Notes under the pieces: generated by a model | Databases searched by the model: none | What the model was told of the DNA's origin: nothing | The model's input: the letters and a program-made list of their open reading frames with translations, nothing else | Shown: positions 1-10,783 of the stretch, one piece after another | Numbering within the stretch: position 1 is the first letter of the stretch | Layout of the letters: each line of letters begins with the position of its first letter | Position numbers and translations under genes: made by a program | Assembly: GCA_029465975.1 (NCBI GenBank) | Contig: CM055748.1 | Location: 10,254,300 to 10,318,299 of the forward strand | Direction: 5' to 3' | Source: Dallia pectoralis | Lineage: Eukaryota; Chordata; Actinopteri; Esociformes; Umbridae | Length of the DNA stretch: 64,000 nt

Positions 1-372
1 CTTAGCCCTGTAAAATTCATAAGAGGAAACACTTCGTCAGAGTTTGAATACAGCTGAGGTATTTTTAGGCAGAGCACCGATGACGTATCCCACTGAATGT
101 GCTGGGCTTGGCCAGATTGCATATAAACTGAGCAGAGATGGGAAAAGAACGTGAGCGTGTTCTCTGAAAGTGGTCAGGCAAATCTGCTTGCCATCTGAGC
201 TCTTTATGCAATGAGACAGGCCTTTAGACCTCGCATTAACATGCATTTATTTTCATTTCAACGCAATTGAGCAAGGTGACCAGGTCCCGAAATGTCAAAA
301 CAATAACAATTTTGGTAATGTTTTAAATGTTACAGTTGTTATTAAAATATTTCCTCTTTTATTGTTTCGTAG
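1..372. other. pitpnm3 intron 2, left-edge flank
   Basis: This stretch lies downstream, on the minus strand, of the pitpnm3 exon at 1552-1647, so it is intronic. I see no exon, RNA gene or recognisable transposon in it. Confidence 0.5.
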
Positions 373-384
373 ATGTCATGTAAT

Positions 385-1442
385 AACGCCTCTAACGGTG
401 TAATTAAGCCCTTTAATACACATGACTGTAACCATGTAATTAAGCCCTTTAATACACATGACTGTAACCATGTAATTAAGCCTTTTAATACACATGACTG
501 TAACCATGTAATTAAGCCTTTTAATACACATGACTGTAACCATGTAATTAAGCCCTTTAATACACCTGACTGTAAACATGTGATAACGCCTGTTAATACA
601 CATGACTGTAACCATGTAATTAAGCCTTTTAATACACATGACTGTAACCATGTAATTAAGCCCTTTAATACACCTGACTAAACATGTGATAACGCCTGTT
701 AATACACATGACTGTAAACATGTAATTAAGCCCTTTAATACACATGACTGTAAACATGCGATAACGCCTGTTAATACACATGACTGTAACCATGTAATTA
801 AGCCCTTTAATACACATGACTGTAACCATGTGATAACGCCTGTTAATACACATGACTGTAACCATGTAATTAAGCCCTTTAATACACCTGACTGTAAACA
901 TGTGATAACGCCTGTTAATACACATGACTGTAACCATGTAATTAAGCCTTTTAATACACATGACTGTAACCATGTAATTAAGCCCTTTAATACACCTGAC
1001 TAAACATGTGATAACGCCTGTTAATACACATGACTGTAAACATGTAATTAAGCCCTTTAATACACATGACTGTAAACATGCGATAACGCCTGTTAATACA
1101 CATGACTGTAACCATGTAATTAAGCCCTTTAATACACATGACTGTAACCATGTGATAACGCCTGTTAATACACATGACTGTAACCATGTAATTAAGCCCT
1201 TTAATACACATGACTGTAAACATGCGATAACGCCTGTTAATACACATGACTGTAACCATGTAATTAAGCCCTTTAATACACATGACTGTAACCATGTGAT
1301 AACGCCTGTTAATACACATGACTGTAACCATGTAATTAAGCCCTTTAATACACATGACTGTAACCATGTAATTAAGCCTGTTAATACACCTGACTGTAAA
1401 CATGTAATTAAGCCTTTTAATACATCTGCCTCTAATCATGTG
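385..1442. repeat. 36-bp minisatellite, about 29 units
   Basis: Head-to-tail 36-bp units contain the common core TTAATACACATGACTGTAA. Two alternating unit types differ in their first third: TAATTAAGCCCTTTAAT versus TGATAACGCCTGTTAAT. The unit length is a multiple of three and lacks stops in some frames on both strands, so it gives artificial open frames of 100-180 codons; I do not regard these as genes. Two units share the same 2-bp deletion (near 671 and 993), which shows larger blocks were duplicated. The array lies in pitpnm3 intron 2, about 110 bp from exon 2. Confidence 0.95.
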
Positions 1443-1551
1443 ATATGATATTAAAGGAAAAGAGAAAATGTGAATAAAGGAATGACTACAGGAACGAGAC
1501 AGAGCTGAACTAAGCAATACATGTGTTATCAAAGGAACATATTAAACTGAC

Positions 1552-1647
1552 CTCTGGCATCAAAAAACTCCTCATCTGAGCTGTCAACAGACTCTTGTGC
1601 GATGTCCTGCATTCTCCAGTGGGTGACACTGGGCCTACGTGCCGTCG
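1552..1647 (-). CDS. pitpnm3: pitpnm3 coding exon 2 (partial gene, continues off left edge)
   Basis: A 96-nt internal exon on the minus strand. It is preceded by a pyrimidine-rich acceptor ending CCCCTCAG at 1648 and followed by the donor GTCAGT. Entered in phase 1 after exon 1, it reads RRPSVTHWRMQDIA, then SVDSSDEEFFDAR, and ends in phase 1. The acidic SSDEEFFDAR block is the N-terminal signature of PITPNM/Nir (rdgB-like) proteins; human PITPNM3 has SVESSDDEFFDARE near residue 30. PITPNM3 (Nir1) lacks the lipid-transfer domain of its paralogues and carries DDHD and LNS2 domains; it binds the tyrosine kinase PYK2 and is linked to cone-rod dystrophy. Those later domains lie outside the window. 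The short N-terminus before this block favours PITPNM3 over PITPNM1 or 2, and so does the neighbouring moonraker gene. Confidence 0.88.
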
Positions 1648-2477
1648 CTGAGGGGTAGAAAGAGAAAACAGATCAATGTTCCATCTAGGGAAACGGTTAA
1701 GTACGTCATCATGTCATTATTCGGTTTGTCAAGGACAGACTAATAATGTGATCCTTTATATATTTCGGCTTCAAGTACATTGTCTGTTAGTACATCGCAG
1801 CAGAACAAATCCATTAGCTTTTGGAACAGCTGTTCCATTGGTCTCTACTGTCTCAGCAGACCAATCAAGTAAACCCGAGTACCATTGTCGAGGAATTAGG
1901 AGTCGTACACAGTAAGCACTGTAGACAGTGAATACATATCTAGGTTCGGTCTCTTATTATCACTCAGTATTTAGTTAGTACATTGAGAGTTGGCAGTTAT
2001 GAAGTAAAAAAGTATTATAGGCTGTGAGTTCCTTAAGTCCACATTTGTCTGAACTAGAAAGAGGAATGATTAGGAGAGAGAGAGAGGCAGATGACCGTCA
2101 TTCTGCATATTCCCCAAGTCCCTTTCCTCGTAGATCAGGGTTAATAGACCTTATAAAGACAGGCCAGACAAAGGAAATAACGTTCATTACAAATGACTTT
2201 CAGACAACCTGCTATACTTACTTTAAGCACATAAGTGATTTGATGTGGAGAACTGAGGCTGTATGAGAGAGTGAATTAACGGACTCACATTTTCCAACTG
2301 TACATGGCTTCAGCCGCTGTACAGCAAAAGCTGGATGTTTTCTTTCCATCTACATTGTTTTCCAGTATAATCGGGTTGGTAACCATTGTGCCTTACATGC
2401 ACATAGCCCACCTGCTCAAAGTTGCCGAAATGTCCCTTCCTTTTGTTAAAAAAATATGTATTTAAAAAATTGTTGAA

Positions 2478-2540
2478 CCTTTATAACCAAGTAGGCCGAT
2501 TGAGAACATATTCTCATTTGCAACGGCGACCTGGCCAAGA
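2478..2540 (-). repeat. dispersed retroelement tail (minus orientation)
   Basis: It contains AGTAGGCCGATTGAGAAC followed by ATTCTCATTTGCAACGGCG and CTGGCCAAGATA. The same motif appears in the opposite orientation at 20401-20446 and again at 32495-32540. It resembles a repeat end common in fish. I cannot assign the parent element. Confidence 0.55.
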
Positions 2541-5441
2541 TAAGGTGAGAAATGTGCAATACAACATACAGTTATAACGTAAATACACAAAAAATCCAGA
2601 GTGCAAATAGCATTGTGATTCTACATGGCAATACAGGATCAAGTAGAGAGTCAATGTACATATAATACAGGATGAGGTATAAGTAGGTCAGTTGAGCAAC
2701 ATTGATATGGCAATAACAACTATATAAAATACAAAGGAGAGTCTATATGCAGAATGTAAAAAGGTTCAAGTGTTTCTAGCAGGTAAGTCATTAGTGCGCA
2801 CAGATTCTATGACCGCTTTGGAAGCAAGGACATTTTACTAGAATTTTATTAAGACCATTGTAATTCATTGTGTTCTGAATTGTTAAGGGGAGTATCTCTC
2901 GAACAAGTTGTTAACATTCACCTGAAAAACACAAACACAACCTTTGATAACTGAAACATAATTGACAAGTGAAGGTAATAAAGTGTGGTCTAAGGCATTG
3001 GCTTATAGATTATATAGATTCTAGGTAGAGTGTTGTGTTGTAACAGTATATTTCTGGATCACAGAGGAGTTGCCATTCACAGTCCTGGCCATACATACAT
3101 ATGTAATATACCGTAAAATGGATACGCTCTGTGTTGTTACAGTATATTTCTGGATTATAGGAATATACTGTAACTCTGCCAAGTTTTTGTAACTGTCAAA
3201 ATTCCCATGGCACCTTTTTCGCACATAATTATTTCACTTTCTCAATCTCACTACCTTCCCTATATCACAGCTTCCAAACATTTGTAAATTCGTTTCTCAT
3301 TTTTTACAGGACTCTATTAATATCTCATCAATGAACATAATAGATTAACAGATTTTTCCAAGACATGCTTTGCCACAGAAACAGGGGTAAGCCAGAACCA
3401 TTCAGGAAAGATTTGAACTGTTGTCATTATGTTAAAATTATATGAAAGCACTTTATTTCTGTTATATATAGATCTATAGATATAAGGACGGAATATCCAC
3501 ATTCACATGACAATGTTCATGTTTCAAGCTAATTTACTTATTGTCACCTGCAATATATCTAACCTTTCCCTAGGTCTGTCTTCTGAATGACCGGGACATT
3601 ACTTTGTTTACAAACCTATCTATAGTTTCAGTTCTGATGTGGTACAGCAGGTAAACAAACAAGATGAGGTATTGACTAGTTATTTTTCAGAATCAATGTT
3701 TACATTCCTACTAAAAGTAAGAAAGAAGCATGCACAAATTGCAGATTGCCTCGAGGTGTAAGCAATAAAATCATAAAAAGATTATTGTAGAAATACATGG
3801 TTCAGCTACCAAAATATGTGCAACCGAATTCAGGGACGTTGATGTGCATAAGGTTTAGGCTATGGCTGGTAAACAGAGTTGTTTTTGGTTTTGTTCAACA
3901 AAGTAGAATTTGCCTCCATCTAAATGATTTGGGTCTAATTCTCCAAGTAGCTAAATGGAACCCCTAAACACATCAGCTAGACTGCTAACCCTCTAAGTAT
4001 AATATCCACTGATAATAGCCATGTATTAATCTAACAATAAATGTAAAGTAAAACTTGCCCTGTACCAGTCTACTAACTGACGAGGCTTCATGCGATCACA
4101 ATGACGGATGTGCACTTTTTGTTTCATATCGCAAAGCTATATCAAATATCTGCTGTATTAGTTGCTATCGAGTTCAGCATCAATAGCTAAGGGACATGTT
4201 ATCTAAAAAAATCTGAGAAAGTTGCATTGACAAAGGAGTGGCTGTGTTCTCTCTGCAGTTGGATTAGGAACTATTGTACAAGCACAGTGCTTGCTTTCTC
4301 CTAGAGAATCACCCTGAATGCAAGAGTGAGGCTTATCAAAGCTGCAGGCCCCATGTTGCCAATCAAATACATGAATATAAATCATAAGGAAAATATTATT
4401 CAACATTTGACCTAAATCCTGATTTTAGCGTCTAAAAATGAGGTTTCGATTGAGATGCAGTGAAGGGGACCAAGGAACCTAGCACTTAGGGAAGTAGTAC
4501 CTAGGGACCTAGCCAAAAAGGTCACGAGATCAGCCAAGTAAGAGGAGTTTGTAAATGTCACTGCGTGTTCTCTTTCTGGAGCTCTGCAGTTGATGTCTAA
4601 TTGGTTTTATTCGACTGGTGCTCTGGGATTTGGTCTTCTTGGCACATTGATAATTGCACAGTCACACAGTTCTTTAATGGAGTCCAATAGAGACGCATTT
4701 GAGATTTCCTAAAATATACATTTATGTTATCTCGCCCAGGACATCAGATCAAGGAGGACATTTATAATTGCTCATTATGTGTCTTAATAGACACCTAATA
4801 AACATCACATTAACAGCAAGCAATACAAAAAACCTACATAGTCACACGGTTTTAAAAATGTTCATTGGTTATATAAACTAATTAGGTTGCCATCAATGAA
4901 CACAACACATTAGCCACATTACAATCAGAATGTCTTGATTCAGTTGATAACTAATTGCTCATCCAATTAAAAAGGTCTGGGCGTTGCCATTAAGGATGAC
5001 TTGAGACTGTGAGTCTAGGGAGGTGTCTCATGGCTAACAAAGATCCAGATTAGTGCTTATAAAAAGATTTACAAAAGAAGTCAACAGAAAAAATGTCATC
5101 CCCCACAGATGATCCACCGCTACTCTTTGTACTGGGGGTTCCAGTAGACACATAATTCACAAATTAGGTCACAAGTGGTGTCAGAGATTATTTAAACACG
5201 TCCCCATTATATCACCATGGAAAGCTCATTAATCAGTTTATAAATACTCTTGACTGATTTATATGGATTGATTTGCCGGACATCAGCGTTGTGATTAACA
5301 ATATCGGACAATTTGTTCTAGGTATAATTTTGAAAATGTAGAAGATTTTTGAAGCACAATTTGAGAGAATCTATAAGTAAGAATTGCTGGTGTAAAGCCA
5401 GGTCTTTATGACAAAATACAACATTCAGCCAGGTTGTGTTT

Positions 5442-7039
5442 GGAGAACAGACCATAATCCACAACCTGGTGTGTCTCTACATGTGTGTATAGAGAACAGA
5501 CCATAATCCACAACCTGGTGTGTCTCCACATGTGTGTATAGAGAACAGACCATAATCCACAACCTGATGTGTCTCTACATGTGTGTATAGAGAACAGACC
5601 ATAATCCACAAGCTGGTGTGTCTCTACATGTGTGTATAGAGAACAGACCATAATCCACAACCTGATGTGTCTCTACATGTGTGTATGGAGAACAGACCAT
5701 AATCCACAACCTGGTGTGTCTCTACATGTGTGTATGGAGAACAGACCATAATCCACAAGCTGGTGTGTCTCCACATGTGTGTATGGAGAACAGACCATAA
5801 TCCACAAGCTGGTGTGTCTCCACATGTGTGTATAGAGAACAGACCATAATCCACAACCTGATGTGTCTCTACATGTGTGTATAGAGAACAGACCATAATC
5901 CACAAGCTGGTGTGTCTCTACATGTGTGTATGGAGAACAGACCATAATCCACAAGCTGGTGTGTCTCCACATGTATGTATAGAGAACAGACCATAATCCA
6001 CAACCTGATGTGTCTCTACATGTGTGTATGGAGAACAGACCATAATCCACAACCTGGTGTGTCTCTACATGTGTGTATGGAGAACAGACAATAATCCACA
6101 AGCTGGTGTGTCTCCACATGTGTGTATGGAGAACAGACCATAATCCACAAGCTGGTGTGTCTCCACATGTGTGTATAGAGAACAGACCATAATCCACAAC
6201 CTGATGTGTCTCTACATGTGTGTATAGAGAACAGACCATAATCCACAAGCTGGTGTGTCTCTACATGTGTGTATGGAGAACAGACCATAATCCACAACCT
6301 GATGTGTCTCTACATGTGTGTATAGAGAACAGACCATAATCCACAACCTGATGTGTCTCTACATGTGTGTATAGAGAACAGACCATAATCCACAACCTGG
6401 TGTGTCTCTACATGTGTGTATGGAGAACAGACCATAATCCACAACCTGATGTGTCTCTACATGTGTGTATAGAGAACAGACCATAATCCACAACCTGGTG
6501 TGTCTCCACATGTGTGTATGGAGAACAGACCATAATCCACAACCTGGTGTGTCTCCACATGTGTGTATAGAGAACAGACCATAATCCACAACCTGGTGTG
6601 TCTCTACATGTGTGTATAGAGAACAGACCATAATCCACAACCTGGTGTGTCTCTACATGTGTGTATGGAGAACAGACCATAATCCACAACCTGGTGTGTC
6701 TCTACATGTGTGTATAGAGAACAGACCATAATCCACAACCTGATGTGTCTCTACATGTGTGTATGGAGAACAGACCATAATCCACAACCTGGTGTGTCTC
6801 TACATGTGTGTATAGAGAACAGACCATAATCCACAACCTGGTGTGTCTCTACATGTGTGTATAGAGAACAGACCATAATCCACAACCTGGTGTGTCTCTA
6901 CATGTGTGTATAGAGAACAGACCATAATCCACAACCTGATGTGTCTCCACATGTGTGTATAGAGAACAGACCATAATCCACAACCTGGTGTGTCTCCACA
7001 TGTGTGTATGGAGAACAGACCATAATCCACAACCTGATG
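5442..7039. repeat. 49-bp minisatellite, about 33 units
   Basis: The tandem unit contains ACAGACCATAATCCACAA and TGTGTCTCTACATGTGTGTA. Units differ mainly at three positions: CC/GC in CAACCTG versus CAAGCTG, GG/AT before TGTGTCT, and TAGAG/TGGAG at the unit join. Because 49 is not a multiple of three, all three minus frames stay open in turn, giving spurious ORFs of up to 191 codons. No coding role is supported. Confidence 0.95.
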
Positions 7040-7351
7040 TTACTGTGGGGGACAATGATTGGCCCATTTATCACTCTTCCTCTCCTATCACACATATCCC
7101 TGCATGACTCACCCTGGTATAGACAAAACAGTGCAGCGATGTTTCATTGGAAGAATACATTGGCATACTTTATATTAAATTGGACCCTATCGTCGTATGT
7201 AAAACAAAAATAGCCGTCACTCTGATCTGCGAACACACAGTGAATTATAGCAACAATATGTGAGGAAATCTGGGAGATACAAGACATAAATGACTGACAC
7301 GCTGATTGCATTTCAGAACTGTTGTGCATGAATGTAGAATTAACCAAGAGA

Positions 7352-7356
7352 ATAAG
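7352..7356. repeat. Target-site duplication ATAAG, left copy
   Basis: The five bases ATAAG directly precede the 5' LTR. The same five bases follow the 3' LTR at 10784-10788. Confidence 0.9.
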
Positions 7357-7736
7357 TGTCACGATTGGTGTGGGGGCGTGGCTACACAGACCTTTCGGTG
7401 ATTCACTTCCTTGTTTATGTTTTGTCACTCAGCTGTTTCTGCTTGTAATCAATGGGATATAAGAGGGTCGCGAGCAGTGCACTCATTGCTTCGCATTGTT
7501 ACATGTCACACGTTATTTTAGAGGTGAGTGTTTGTGTATTTTGAGTGCTATTGTGGTTTGTGGAATGTTTTGTATGTAAGTCGCGATATGCGCACTGTTT
7601 ATTTCAGTTAAACCAGTTAGCCTTTTTTCCGCCGTTATCGGTTTGTTTTACGTTGGTGTATTAATAAACCTGTTCAAAACGGATACATTGGCTCTGCACA
7701 TGGCTTCACGCACTACACCTTGGACGGACCATGACA
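7357..7736 (+). repeat. 5' LTR (380 bp)
   Basis: It begins TGTCACGATTGG and ends GGACCATGACA, giving the short inverted termini TGTCA/TGACA. A TATA-like GATATAAGAGG lies at 7456-7466 and AATAAA is in TTAATAAACCTG near the 3' end, as expected for an LTR promoter and polyadenylation signal. It matches 10404-10783 base for base as far as I can compare by eye. Confidence 0.93.
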
Positions 7737-8400
7737 GAATGCGAAGCCCACAAAGAAGCCAGCGGAGCCAGCAGACGGTGAGTGGATTCCTCGGGGGGGC
7801 AAGCTATAGCGCCCCGAAGGATGAAGCTCACCGTCGCACCACGGAGCAGTGGGACTGGGGTAAGCCGGAGACGCCCGAAGAGGAGTATAGGCGCCTCCGT
7901 GCTTACTTCGGGTATGAGCCACCGATGCAGCTATCAGGGCCGATTACATCGGGTCCGCGGTCCCTCCCGGAGGAAGGCAAGAGGGCACCCCGAAGGCGTC
8001 CCAAGAAGGTTTTTGGGGGGGAGCTAAGGAGGTGTTCCGGGAGGACCGCGGAGAGAGCACCCACGGTCCTGGTGCTGCAGGAACGGCCCCCACTGCTCCG
8101 GGGCTGCAGACAGGGGGAGGGAAACCCCTGGAGCTACAGCCACTACCCCCGCCGTGGGAAGACCCTTTTCTGCCGCCGACGACAGGGACAGAAAAACCCC
8201 GGAGGGGTTGGATGAACAGCCCTCAGCTGTTATTAGGACGTGGTGGAGGACATGGCTGGAGCTACAGCCACAAACCCCGCAGTGGGAAGACCCTTTTCGG
8301 CCACCGACGTCAGGGACAGAAAAACCCCCGGAGGGGTTGGATGATCAGCCCTCGGCTGTTATTAGGACGTGGTGGAGGACATGGCTGGATTTACAGGAGC
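7700..8400 (+). pseudogene. Degenerate coding-like leader of the LTR element
   Basis: An open frame starting MASRTTPW at 7700 includes EEEYRRLRAYFGYEPP and ends in a basic stretch. Coding character then moves between frames. Peptides of the form WEDPF-x2-PPT-xGTEK occur twice, about 128 bp apart, in two different frames. The two copies (about 8131-8258 and 8259-8387) form a tandem duplication; one has a C-run one base shorter, which accounts for the frame change. This may be the remnant of a gag-like leader, but I see no CCHC zinc knuckle or other diagnostic motif. Confidence 0.45.
7738..7747 (+). promoter_or_regulatory. Candidate self-priming primer-binding site
   Basis: AATGCGAAGC starts one base after the LTR end. 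Its exact reverse complement, GCTTCGCATT, lies at 7488-7497, about 30 bp downstream of the LTR TATA box, where the transcript should begin. No TGG-type tRNA primer site is seen here. In Tf1 and the fish sushi elements the 5' end of the mRNA folds back to prime reverse transcription in this way. The role here is inferred from complementarity only. Confidence 0.7.
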
Positions 8401-9270
8401 CAGCGCCTGAGATGGTCGCCACCACGCTTGCGCCTGAGATGGTCGCCGTCACGCCAGCGTTCACGATGGTTCCTGCCGTCCCGCCAGCGCCCAAGATGGC
8501 TACCGTCGTCCCGCCAGCGCCCAAGATGGCTGTTGCCGTCCCGCCAGCGCCCAAGATGGCTGCTGCCGTCACGCCAGCGCTCAAGATGGCTGCCGTCGTC
8601 CCGCCGGCGCTCAAGATGGCTGTTGCCGTCACGCCAGCGCCCACGATGGCTCCCGCCGTCACGCCAGCGTCCACGATGGCTCCCGCCGTCCCGCCAGCGC
8701 CCAAGATGGCTACCGTCGTCCCGCCAGCGCCCAAGATGGCTGCCGCCGTCACGCCAGCGTCCACGATGGCTCCCGCCGTCCCGCCAGCGCTCAAGATGGC
8801 TGTTGCCGGCACGCCAGCGCTCAAGATGGCTGCCGTCGTCCCACCGGCGTCCAGGATGGCTACCGTCGTCCCGCCAGCGCCCAGGATGGCTGCCGCCGTC
8901 ACGCCAGCGTCCACGATGGCTCCCGCCGTGCCGCCAGCGCTCAAGATGGCTGCTGCCGTCACGCCAGCGCTCAAGATGGCTGCCGTCGTCCCGCCGGCGC
9001 TCAAGATGGCTGTTGCCGTCACGCCAGCGCCCACGATGGCTCCCGCCGTCACGCCAGCGTCCACGATGGCTCCCGCCGTCCCGCCAGCGCCCAAGATGGC
9101 TCCCGCCGTCCCGCCAGCGCCCAAGATGGCTACCGTCGTCCCGCCAGCGCCCAAGATGGCTGCCGCCGTCACGCCAGCGTCCACGATGGCTCCCGCCGTC
9201 CCGCCAGCGCTCAAGATGGCTGTGGCTGTCACGCCAGCGCCCAAGATGGCTGCCGCCGTCACGCCAGTGC
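8396..9270 (+). repeat. 30-bp tandem array in the LTR element (block A, about 29 units)
   Basis: Units follow the pattern CCGCCAGCGCCCAAGATGGC plus a variable tail (TGCCGTCGTC, TCCCGCCGTC and similar). In one frame they translate to ten-residue units such as PPAPKMAAVV. The most constant part is the ATGGC core. Groups of units recur in the same order, so larger blocks were also duplicated. Confidence 0.93.
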
Positions 9271-9540
9271 CCACAATGGCTGCCGCATCGCCGCCCACAA
9301 TGGCTGCCGCATCGCCGCCCACAATGGCTGCCGCATCGCCGCCCACAATGGCTGCCGCATCGCCGCCCACGATGGCTGCCGCATCGCCGCCCACAATGGC
9401 TGCCGCATCGCCGCCCACAATGGCTGCCGCATCGCCGCCCACAATGGCTGCCGCATCGCCGCCCACAATGGCTGCCGCATCGCCGCCCAAGATGGCTGCC
9501 GCATCGCCGCCCACAATGGCTGCCGCATCGCCGCCCACGA
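9271..9540 (+). repeat. 24-bp tandem array in the LTR element (block B, about 11 units)
   Basis: Units contain CACAATGGCTGCCGCATCGC and translate to the eight-residue repeat MAAASPPT in the same frame as block A. The array is very homogeneous; only a few units carry ACGATGG or AAGATGG. Confidence 0.93.
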
Positions 9541-10056
9541 AGGCCGCGCCACGACGACGCCCACGATGGCCGCCGCCACGACGACGCTCACGATGGCCGC
9601 CGCCACGACGACGCTCACGATGGCCGCCGCCACGACTACGCTCACGATGGCCGCCGCCACGACTACGCTCACGATGGCCGCCGCCACGACTACGCTCACG
9701 ATGGCCGCCGCCACGACTACGCTCACGATGGCCGCCGCCACGACTACGCTCACGATGGCCGCCGCCACGACTACGCTCACGATGGCCGCCGCCACGACTA
9801 CGCTCACGATGGCCGCCGCCACGACTACGCTCACGATGGCCGCCGCCACGACTACGCTCACGATGGCCGCCGCCACGACTACGCTCACGATGGCCGCCGC
9901 CACGACTACGCTCACGATGGCCGCCGCCACGACTACGCTCACGATGGCCGCCGCCACGACACCGCCCACGATGGCCGCCGCCACGACTGCGCCCCCGATG
10001 GCCGCCGCCACGACGGCGCCCACGATGGCCTCCGCCACCACGTCGCCCACGACGGC
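9541..10056 (+). repeat. 27-bp tandem array in the LTR element (block C, about 18 units)
   Basis: Units contain GCTCACGATGGCCGCCGCCA and translate to MAAATTTLT. The Met-Ala frame differs from that of block B, so a frame change lies around 9537-9565. Units near the right end diverge (MAAATTPPT, MASATTSPT). Long open frames on both strands across blocks A-C are a by-product of GC-rich units divisible by three. Confidence 0.93.
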
Positions 10057-10262
10057 GGACTCTGAGCCGCACAAGATGGCGGACTCTGAGCCGCACAAGA
10101 TGGCGGACTGTGGGCCGCACAAGATGGCGGACTCTGAGCCGCACAAGATGGCGGTCTCTCTGCCGCACTAGATGGCGGTCTCTCTGCCGCACTAGATGGC
10201 GGTCTCTCTGCCGCACTAGATGGCGGCCTCTCAGCCGCACTAGATGGCGGCCTCTCAGCCAC
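10057..10262 (+). repeat. 24-bp tandem array in the LTR element (block D, 8 units)
   Basis: Four units contain GAGCCGCACAAGATGGCGGA, then four contain CTGCCGCACTAGATGGCGGT or close variants. The second set has an in-frame stop (CAC TAG) in every unit, so the Met-Ala frame cannot be read through. Each unit carries AAGATGGCGG or TAGATGGCGG, close to the YY1 consensus. Confidence 0.9.
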
Positions 10263-10390
10263 CGAGGCCTTTTCAGGGCTGGACCTGCGGTCCTGGACTG
10301 ACCCTTTTGGGTTTGACTGCGGGTTCTCTCCCTGTTGCTCCCTTGTTTTGGTTTTGTGTTTCCGTTCGGCTATCTGGGGAGCTAGCCTTT

Positions 10391-10403
10391 TAGTGGGGGA
10401 TAC
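10391..10403 (+). promoter_or_regulatory. Polypurine tract of the LTR element
   Basis: TAGTGGGGGATAC directly precedes the 3' LTR. The G-rich core fits a plus-strand priming site of a Ty3/gypsy-like element, though it is short. Confidence 0.6.
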
Positions 10404-10783
10404 TGTCACGATTGGTGTGGGGGCGTGGCTACACAGACCTTTCGGTGATTCACTTCCTTGTTTATGTTTTGTCACTCAGCTGTTTCTGCTTGTAATCAAT
10501 GGGATATAAGAGGGTCGCGAGCAGTGCACTCATTGCTTCGCATTGTTACATGTCACACGTTATTTTAGAGGTGAGTGTTTGTGTATTTTGAGTGCTATTG
10601 TGGTTTGTGGAATGTTTTGTATGTAAGTCGCGATATGCGCACTGTTTATTTCAGTTAAACCAGTTAGCCTTTTTTCCGCCGTTATCGGTTTGTTTTACGT
10701 TGGTGTATTAATAAACCTGTTCAAAACGGATACATTGGCTCTGCACATGGCTTCACGCACTACACCTTGGACGGACCATGACA
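10404..10783 (+). repeat. 3' LTR (380 bp)
   Basis: It is the same length and, by eye, the same sequence as the 5' LTR, and is followed by the right ATAAG target duplication at 10784-10788. Confidence 0.93.

Larger units (their letters stand above)
7357..10783 (+). mobile_element. Complete non-autonomous LTR retrotransposon
   Basis: The element is 3427 bp, bounded by two 380-bp LTRs (TGTCA...TGACA) identical by eye and flanked by ATAAG direct repeats. The interior (7737-10403) is only 2667 bp and shows no protease, reverse transcriptase, RNase H or integrase motif. It cannot move by itself and would need proteins from a relative. A short purine-rich tract (GTGGGGGA) precedes the 3' LTR. A 10-nt sequence one base inside the 5' LTR complements the LTR near the predicted transcript start, suggesting self-priming as in Tf1/sushi Ty3-gypsy elements. 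After a short coding-like leader, almost all of the interior is tandem repeats. Identical LTRs indicate a very recent insertion. It sits in pitpnm3 intron 1, antisense to that gene. Confidence 0.93.

Noticed and set aside
373..1532. Repeat-rich frames on both strands resembling CRISPR-like regularity
   Set aside because: Units are contiguous with no unique spacers; this is a minisatellite in a vertebrate intron, not a CRISPR array.
5406..7095. Overlapping Cys/Tyr-rich minus-strand frames
   Set aside because: All are translations of the 49-bp array in successive frames.
8032..10301. Very long open frames (up to about 715 codons) on both strands
   Set aside because: They arise from GC-rich units of 24, 27 and 30 bp, all divisible by three, so several frames stay open at once. 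No domain, and the Met-Ala frame itself changes and then hits repeated stops.
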